Source of the DNA: Myrica gale
Lineage: Eukaryota; Streptophyta; Magnoliopsida; Fagales; Myricaceae
Reading direction: 5' to 3'
NCBI GenBank assembly: GCA_963930655.1
Contig: OZ005610.1
Location: 17,730,001-17,794,000 of the forward strand
DNA length: 64,000 nucleotides
Positions 58,840-64,000 of the stretch are shown here, piece by piece; position 1 is the first letter of the stretch, and each line of letters starts with the position of its first letter. The notes beneath the pieces are model-generated. The model did not search any database, was not told the origin of the DNA, and saw nothing but the letters and a program-made list of their open reading frames with translations. The translations under genes were made by a program, and so were the position numbers.

Positions 58840-59013
58840 GCCCTCACGTGGGCGGCACGTGGCTTATTACCATCAGTCTTAACGGAAAAATTGACTTCAG
58901 GGTGGCATTCCACGAAAATTAGAAGTTCGTGGGCCCAATGTCACAAAATAAATACAATGTGGTGTAAAGTGTCAGGTACCCCATAGTTCAGGGGTGCAAA
59001 GTGTATTTTTTCC
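58840..59013 (-). repeat. MULE terminal inverted repeat, right
   Basis: Inverted counterpart of 41023-41192, ending GTGCAAAGTGTATTTTTTCC. By analogy with MuDR it would drive the minus-strand GRF gene. Confidence 0.8.
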
Positions 59014-59219
59014 TAATCACAGCTAATGAGACATTGATAAAGACATGAAAACTTAGGTGAATTTCACATAATTAACATAAGAAATGTTAGTATATTTAAT
59101 TAAGAACTCTAAGCTTAGCATGGGAATATGAAAATTATTCAAGTATTTAAATTTTGCGTAAATATTTTTGTTGATTTTTTTCTTTAAGTTTATTGAAATG
59201 AATGCTTGAATTCCACTTG

Positions 59220-60160
59220 AGCATCATTTGCATTCATGACAAGTGAGAGAAAACAAGTGAGAAATACCCGAACCTACGAGGTGATTACCGAAGTAAGGGT
59301 GCCGGTATCGGGCACTTAGGAGAGTGCAACCCCCCACTACAGGGAGTGGGTGGCTCCCTACATGGCGTTTTTAAGTGAACAGGGTCCTGGTGCAGGTGGC
59401 ACAAGATAAGTCCCACGAAGAGAGGAGCGACGCACAACCCGACACTAAGGGTGAACAGAGCAGACACCGGGAATACCTCAACAACCCCTATGATGAGCAA
59501 AGTGCATTACACGATCATTGCATTTATTACCTTGCGATTATTGTAATGTATTATCGTCTTTATGTTTACCATTTCGATGCAAAGATTATGTGTTTATATG
59601 CATAGCATGCCCCCTCCCAACCTTACTGAGTCCGTATGACTCACCTCTTTTACTTCTTTTGTATTTGCCTATTAATTGTTAAAACATGACGATTAAATTA
59701 TACGAGGCCAAGGAGATCCTTCACTTGGATCCATACGTTGTGATTCTGAAGATCCGAGTATGGATCTCAGATTATTTTGAGGTAACAGTGGATCACGAGC
59801 CCACTGGTATTTGAAGGACTTTTTCCTACCTGATACTGAAGATGTTGGCTTGATGGATGCTCCACCCGAGCCTATTGTTCCTTATCCATCTCCCTCAACC
59901 TTGCTTGTGGAGGGCAGTCAGAGTACACCAGTCGACGACTTAATTGACCTCACCTCGGATATTGAGGATGAGGAGTAGTGCACGGGCTTGTTTTGTAGTT
60001 TTCCAGTTATTTCTTTTTCTTTTCTTTTCTTTTAATGAAGGTGTTTTAAAAACTTGTAGTTTGATCCCTTGAAACATGATTGTATAGACTATGTGAGCTT
60101 TAGGAAGCTCACACTTTTGTAACATAGACCTATTCTTTTGTATTCCTCATGAATGACACC
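59220..60160 (+). repeat. Ty3/gypsy LTR relic
   Basis: Contains TTACTGAGTC-CGTAT-GACTCACC (59623-59644), the same hairpin type as in the two solo LTRs. Upstream lies an ACGCACAACCCGACACTAAG block like the CGCACAACCCTGATNNCAGG block of those LTRs. A short acidic readable tail (VDDLIDLTSDIEDEE) ends near 59978. The TG and CA termini were not found. Confidence 0.5.
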
Positions 60161-60479
60161 TTGTACCAAATTGTGTTAAGTAAAGGAAAGCATTCCCTCT
60201 CTCTATTTTGGTTTCTTTTCTAAGTCTAATTTATTTCCTTTAATTTCACATTGACCTCTTTACGGTACCAATCAATCTTAATCTCAATGTTTAAAAAGAT
60301 TTCCTAAATGAATGCAAACTATCACAATACTATATTTTATACGGTTTTTGCAAATGACGCTTAAGTCTTTTATTTTGTTAACAACATTTTATCCTTAAAT
60401 AAATTTTCAATGATTTCCTTTTAAAACGTACCAATTTCATTTACAAGTCTTCCTCTGTTTTAATTCAAGGGCATTTAAG

Positions 60480-61250
60480 TAAACATAGGATATTCTATCT
60501 TGTTGTAATCCCCACTTGTATACATGTGATTACTGTACGCAAGCCTAGGGGGTAAGTATAAGCACGAGACGTGATATTGGTACAACAATTATACAACAGG
60601 AATTGGATTTTGCATTCGTCGTCAATGGAAAGAAAGTAATGACGAGATTAGTAGTATAAGTTTTGTTTGTTCTAAATAAGGATTTAGAAAGGAAATCGAC
60701 AATGAAAATTTGAAAATAGTATGTAAAGACACTAGGTTTGGTTGTCTTGCAAATTTTGTCATTCAAAGAAAATCAAATGGGAAGTTTCAAACATTTCAGA
60801 AGACTCATTAAGTTGGTCCAAAAGATTACGTGCACATGTTGTCGTCCCAAGGAAATAATAATAAATTGCAAGCTGATGGTGTCAACACAGCAGAAGACTC
60901 AAGCATATGCCCTAAACTAGCACATGTGTATTTATCTAATCAAGTTGGAGGGTGAGAAACTTAGGATTTACTCATCAAGATCTAAAAAATTATTTGAATA
61001 TTAGGCAAAATCGAGATTTGAAGCATGATGAAGCATGTAGCCTTCTGAATTATATAACTTAAATCAACAATTTTTTCAGGATTCAAATGGATATTCAAGA
61101 TCAAATCACAAACATATTTTGGGTCAATTCGTGTATTGGGATTGAATACGAGGTATTTGGAGATTTTGCGTCATTTGATATTACTTATAGGACTAATAAG
61201 GATTATAGACCGTTGGGAGTATTTATCGGAGTAAATCACCATTACGAACA
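60480..61250 (+). pseudogene. FAR1/FHY3-type (FAR1-related) transposase relic
   Basis: Pieces in different frames match the order of a FAR1-family protein. A degraded DNA-binding region (60560-60900) includes RFGCLANFVIQRKSNGKF. A linker near 60950 reads KLEGEKLRIYSSRSKKLFEY. The start of the MULE-type transposase domain (61087-61260) reads DIQDQITNIFWVNS, FGDFASFDITYRTNKDYRPL and GVFIGVNHHYEQ. The N-terminal start, the rest of the catalytic domain and the SWIM finger are missing. It is a decayed fragment, not a functional FRS gene. Confidence 0.6.
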
Positions 61251-62361
61251 AGGGGGGCTCCTAACCCACGCAGATCCGCTGCCTTGCTGTGATCTGTTAG
61301 AGGATGAGGCGTCACCCATTCTTTACTAGTCTAGGATTGTCGAGGGTGGGTGGGGGTATCGAAGCTCTAAGGGGTGGGTAGTGGAACGGATGGGTCAAGA
61401 ATTGCCGATTCCTGTAACCATGAGATGCAAAATTTGGTTCCAGTAAATACCGAAACGAAACTAGAATTTATGGACTCTTTTTTAGGCCCGAATGGGCCTT
61501 AGGCATTTTGAGCCGGAGTTTTGGCTAATTTTTTTTGTTATATATAATAAATTAACAATAAAAATGTAATACAAACATTCATCCAAAATTTAGAATAAAA
61601 TATTCTTCTAAATTACAACATTCTAAAATTATGGGTATCGAAAAAATAAAATATTTTCTCCATTTGAGCCCTATTTTTTTTAAATAGCTGGAACTTTTTA
61701 AATTCTGGAAATTTCAGTTATAGAAAACGCTAAAAAAACTTTTCGGTTCTAGTCGGAATACTTGTCTGATCGACGTGCTTCCCTCCTTATTTTTTTAGGT
61801 TTATTATGTTTTTATTTTGTTTATTTTTTAATAAAAAATAAAATATCCCAAACCAGTTTTTAAAACCAAAATCCAAAGGTTGTGTTTGTGTGTTAAAATT
61901 TTAGGATATTGGATTTTAGTGAAAAATGAAGAAATAAATTATTTTTAATATTTATTATAGTAAAAAGTAATGATGTGATAAATGATAGATATTATATTAA
62001 TTTTTTATTGTGGTAAAATTTTAGGAAGCCTAAAACTTTAACACTTCAAACTGACCATAGAAGACTACAAATCAATTTTGAAACCCAAATTTCAAATTAA
62101 ATGTTAATCCAAAACTAGAAGGTCGGATCCAAAGCCTTGGCCTACCTTTATAAAATGCATTGCCGTGCGGCCTAATAAATATTTCACTGATTCCAAAAGT
62201 TCGAACGAAAGTAGATGGAGTGATTTTTTTTTTTTAAAAAAGTATTCCAAGAGAGATTCTTTCGATAGGGACCCTACACAATTCTCCTGCTGTACGTCGT
62301 CTACCTATTTTCTCGAGAAGAAACTCCAGCGAGAGAATTTCAGTCCGTCGGTGGAAACAAG
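61251..62361. other. Intergenic DNA and ASCH gene 5' flank
   Basis: No coding feature is supported. Positions 61400-61780 include AGGCCCGAATGGGCCTTAGG, an inverted repeat, and AT-rich DNA. The last 200 bases before 62362 are presumably the promoter and 5' untranslated region of the ASCH gene. Confidence 0.45.
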
Positions 62362-63746
62362 ATGCGAGGAAGAAACTCGTCTGGTAATTACACAAACCCA
62401 TGCCTTACTATGCACCAGCCGTGGGCTTCACTGCTCGTTCATGGCATAAAGCGCGTTGAGGGCCGATCATGGCCTGCTCCAATCAAAGGTACGGACTTTG
62501 AGCTCTTTGATTTCCAGTGGAAAAGCTTGATGCCCAATGCGTTTTTCTTCATATATTTACTGTGGGTAGTATTGGTTATTGAAGTTGGTGTATTTGATTG
62601 CTGAGAGAGAGTGGGGCAAGGAAAAATGATTAAAATTTGGGAATGGGGCTTTGTTTCTCTCTCACTTTTTTTTTGAAAGTGAAAGAGAAGTAAGATTCTA
62701 CATATGTGGGCCCTAATTCCCTTTACCCCCCCCCCCTCCCACACCTGGCCCTGAAAACAAATATTTTTGTTATTTGATTCTGGGTTTTGTTGAATTGTGG
62801 ATGGACTTGGAAATTTACGTAAAACACAAGTGGTCTAGTCAGGCCTCCCATGGAAACCAAAGCATACTAACAGGCAACGATATTAAACTTCATTAGTTAA
62901 AAGCCTCCCTTTGGTCATGTTGTTATACCGTTTTGATCCCTTGTGAATCGGTTATGAAGTCTGACTTCTAAAAATATTTTCCGGCTCTGTGATTGTGGAA
63001 AGGGCATTCTCACTGCAAATGGAGCCTTCTCAAGGTTCCCATTGGACATTAAGTCGTAGATTAATCACCATTCTCATGGCACCAATCTTGAATCTAGAAA
63101 AAAGATTTTAAGCTCAAGAGTTCCAATAATGGACAAGTCATACGTACATACCATTTCTTCCCTTGACTGCAATGGAGTGGGTCAAACTCGACTGTCACAA
63201 AGCTGAGGGCAAGCCTTTTTTTTTTTTGATAAGAGGGCAAGCCCTTCTTGATGAGGAGCTTTGAATTCTTTATTTTGTTCAGTGCTTGATTAAGGGGTTT
63301 GATAGAAATTTATAACTCTTTTCCTCCTGAAGGGCACTACAGGAAGTTCAGTGATTTTGTAGCACTTGAACCATATTCCTGTAAGTGCCTTCCATAGTTG
63401 GGAAGTTACTAAGGGATTAGACCTGAAACTCACCAGGACATTGCCATGATTCATTCTCATGAGAAAAATTCAGAATGTGCGTTTACTAGCTGGAATTGTT
63501 ATGTTGTTTTATTTGCTTTCCGAGAATAATTGCATCACTAACAACAATATCATAATAATTTTGAATAATCACTCTACTTATTCAAAATTTTTCCTTTCGA
63601 AGGCCGCCTTTGGATTCATGCTGCAAGTAAGGTCCCAGATGAAGCTACCATCAAAGCAATGGAGGAATTCTACCGGGAGATTTATGCAGTGAATGGAATT
63701 AACGATCTTAAGTTTCCAGAACATTATCCTGTTTCACGACTATTAG
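62362..63746 (+). CDS. ASCH-domain protein, 5' part (continues beyond the window)
   Basis: Exon 1 (62362-62488) starts at ATG and encodes 42 codons plus one base, with NPCLTMHQPWASLLVHGIK then RVEGRSWPAPIK and an AAAG|GTACGG donor. Exon 2 (63603-63746) follows a TTTCGAAG acceptor in exact phase with GRLWIHAASKVPDEATIKAM and continues to EHYPVSRLLG, where a GTATTC donor follows. The GxKxxExRxW pattern and the following IHA strand mark an ASCH domain, as in the C-terminal domain of the transcription coactivator ASC-1/TRIP4; the domain is thought to bind RNA. Plants have a family with this arrangement near the N-terminus. The rest of the gene lies right of the window. No disruption is seen. Confidence 0.88.
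62489..63602 (+). other. ASCH gene intron 1
   Basis: A 1.1-kb GT-AG intron. It contains homopolymer tracts (C-run at 62727-62738, T-runs at 62665 and 63218) and no recognisable element. Confidence 0.8.
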
Positions 63747-64000
63747 GTATTCACAATTTTTAATTTTTCATACTATGTGTTCCTGTGGGTCATCCTTTCT
63801 TTGTTTTATAGGTTAACTTTTCCTGTCTCCATAAATCCAAGTTGCGAAGAAGACAATGCAATTCTCCTTGGCCTTATAATGTCGACCTAAGTTATACATT
63901 TGCATACTTATGTGTTTAATGAGGCTTGCAACTGATAATATTCCTCATGACTTTTGTCCTGTGCATATTTAAAATGAAGTCCTTCGCTTTTTCTAATAAT
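63747..64000 (+). other. Start of ASCH gene intron 2
   Basis: Follows the GTATTC donor and shows no further coding segment before the window ends. Expected to be intronic. Confidence 0.6.

Larger units (their letters stand above)
41023..59013. mobile_element. Mutator-like element (MULE), 18 kb including insertions
   Basis: Inverted ends of about 170 bp at 41023-41192 and 58840-59013 share ATTGGGCCCACGAACTTCT, CAATTTTTCCGTTAAGACTG, GGTAATA and CACTTTGCAC in mirror order. The flanks TAATTACAA (41014-41022) and TAATCACAG (59014-59022) match at 7 of 9 positions, consistent with an aged 9-bp MULE target duplication. It contains a mudrA-type transposase pseudogene (plus strand) and a GRF zinc-finger gene (minus strand), which converge. 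Without the Athila-like insertion (41640-51406) and solo LTR 2 (52409-55138), each with one duplication copy, it would be about 5.5 kb, a normal MULE size. Confidence 0.85.

Overview
The window is nuclear DNA of a flowering plant, most likely a eudicot. The support is GT-AG introns of plant type, a TOPP-type PP1 gene, a plant ASCH-domain gene, and dense plant transposon families (hAT, MULE, Athila-like Ty3/gypsy, giant gypsy solo LTRs, LINEs, a Tourist-like MITE). The style of the LINEs and LTRs is reminiscent of woody eudicots, but this does not identify a species. No CRISPR array, rRNA or tRNA gene was recognised. Family names come from motif recognition by eye, not from database searches.

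Only two host genes look intact. One is a type-1 serine/threonine protein phosphatase on the minus strand (32100-37425, three coding exons, complete). The other is the 5' half of an ASCH-domain gene on the plus strand (two exons from 62362, running off the right edge). Nearly everything else is nested mobile DNA.

Layout. 1-1208: repeat-rich flank. 1217-4988: hAT-like element with an 8-bp target duplication, carrying splice-competent fragments of host genes, including a TauE/SafE exon. 6985-8258 plus 11051-11290: one LINE split inside its RNase H region by a second hAT element (8267-11042), which carries a broken subtilase gene. 12651-16145: MULE-like element with long inverted repeats, interrupted by a third hAT (13184-15738) that itself holds a gypsy LTR relic. 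16146-20600: MITEs, a LINE relic and a possible orphan terminal exon. 20600-28712: LTR-retrotransposon remains with direct repeats flanking a large internal inverted repeat, one arm of which is split by a 3.6-kb solo LTR. 28713-30973: internally deleted LINE. 31000-37800: the PP1 gene. 37800-41013: AT-rich DNA and repeats.

41023-59013 is an 18-kb MULE with about 170-bp terminal inverted repeats. A mudrA-type transposase pseudogene reads inward from the left end and a GRF zinc-finger/coiled-coil/membrane gene reads inward from the right end. This is the same convergent plan as maize MuDR (mudrA/mudrB). A 9.8-kb Athila-like retrotransposon and a 2.7-kb solo LTR are inserted in it, so the MULE itself is only about 5.5 kb. 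59200-61300: gypsy LTR and FAR1-type transposase relics. 62362-end: the ASCH gene.

The clearest results are the matched target-site duplications at three hAT elements, two solo LTRs and the Athila-like element. They fix element boundaries exactly and give an order of insertion.
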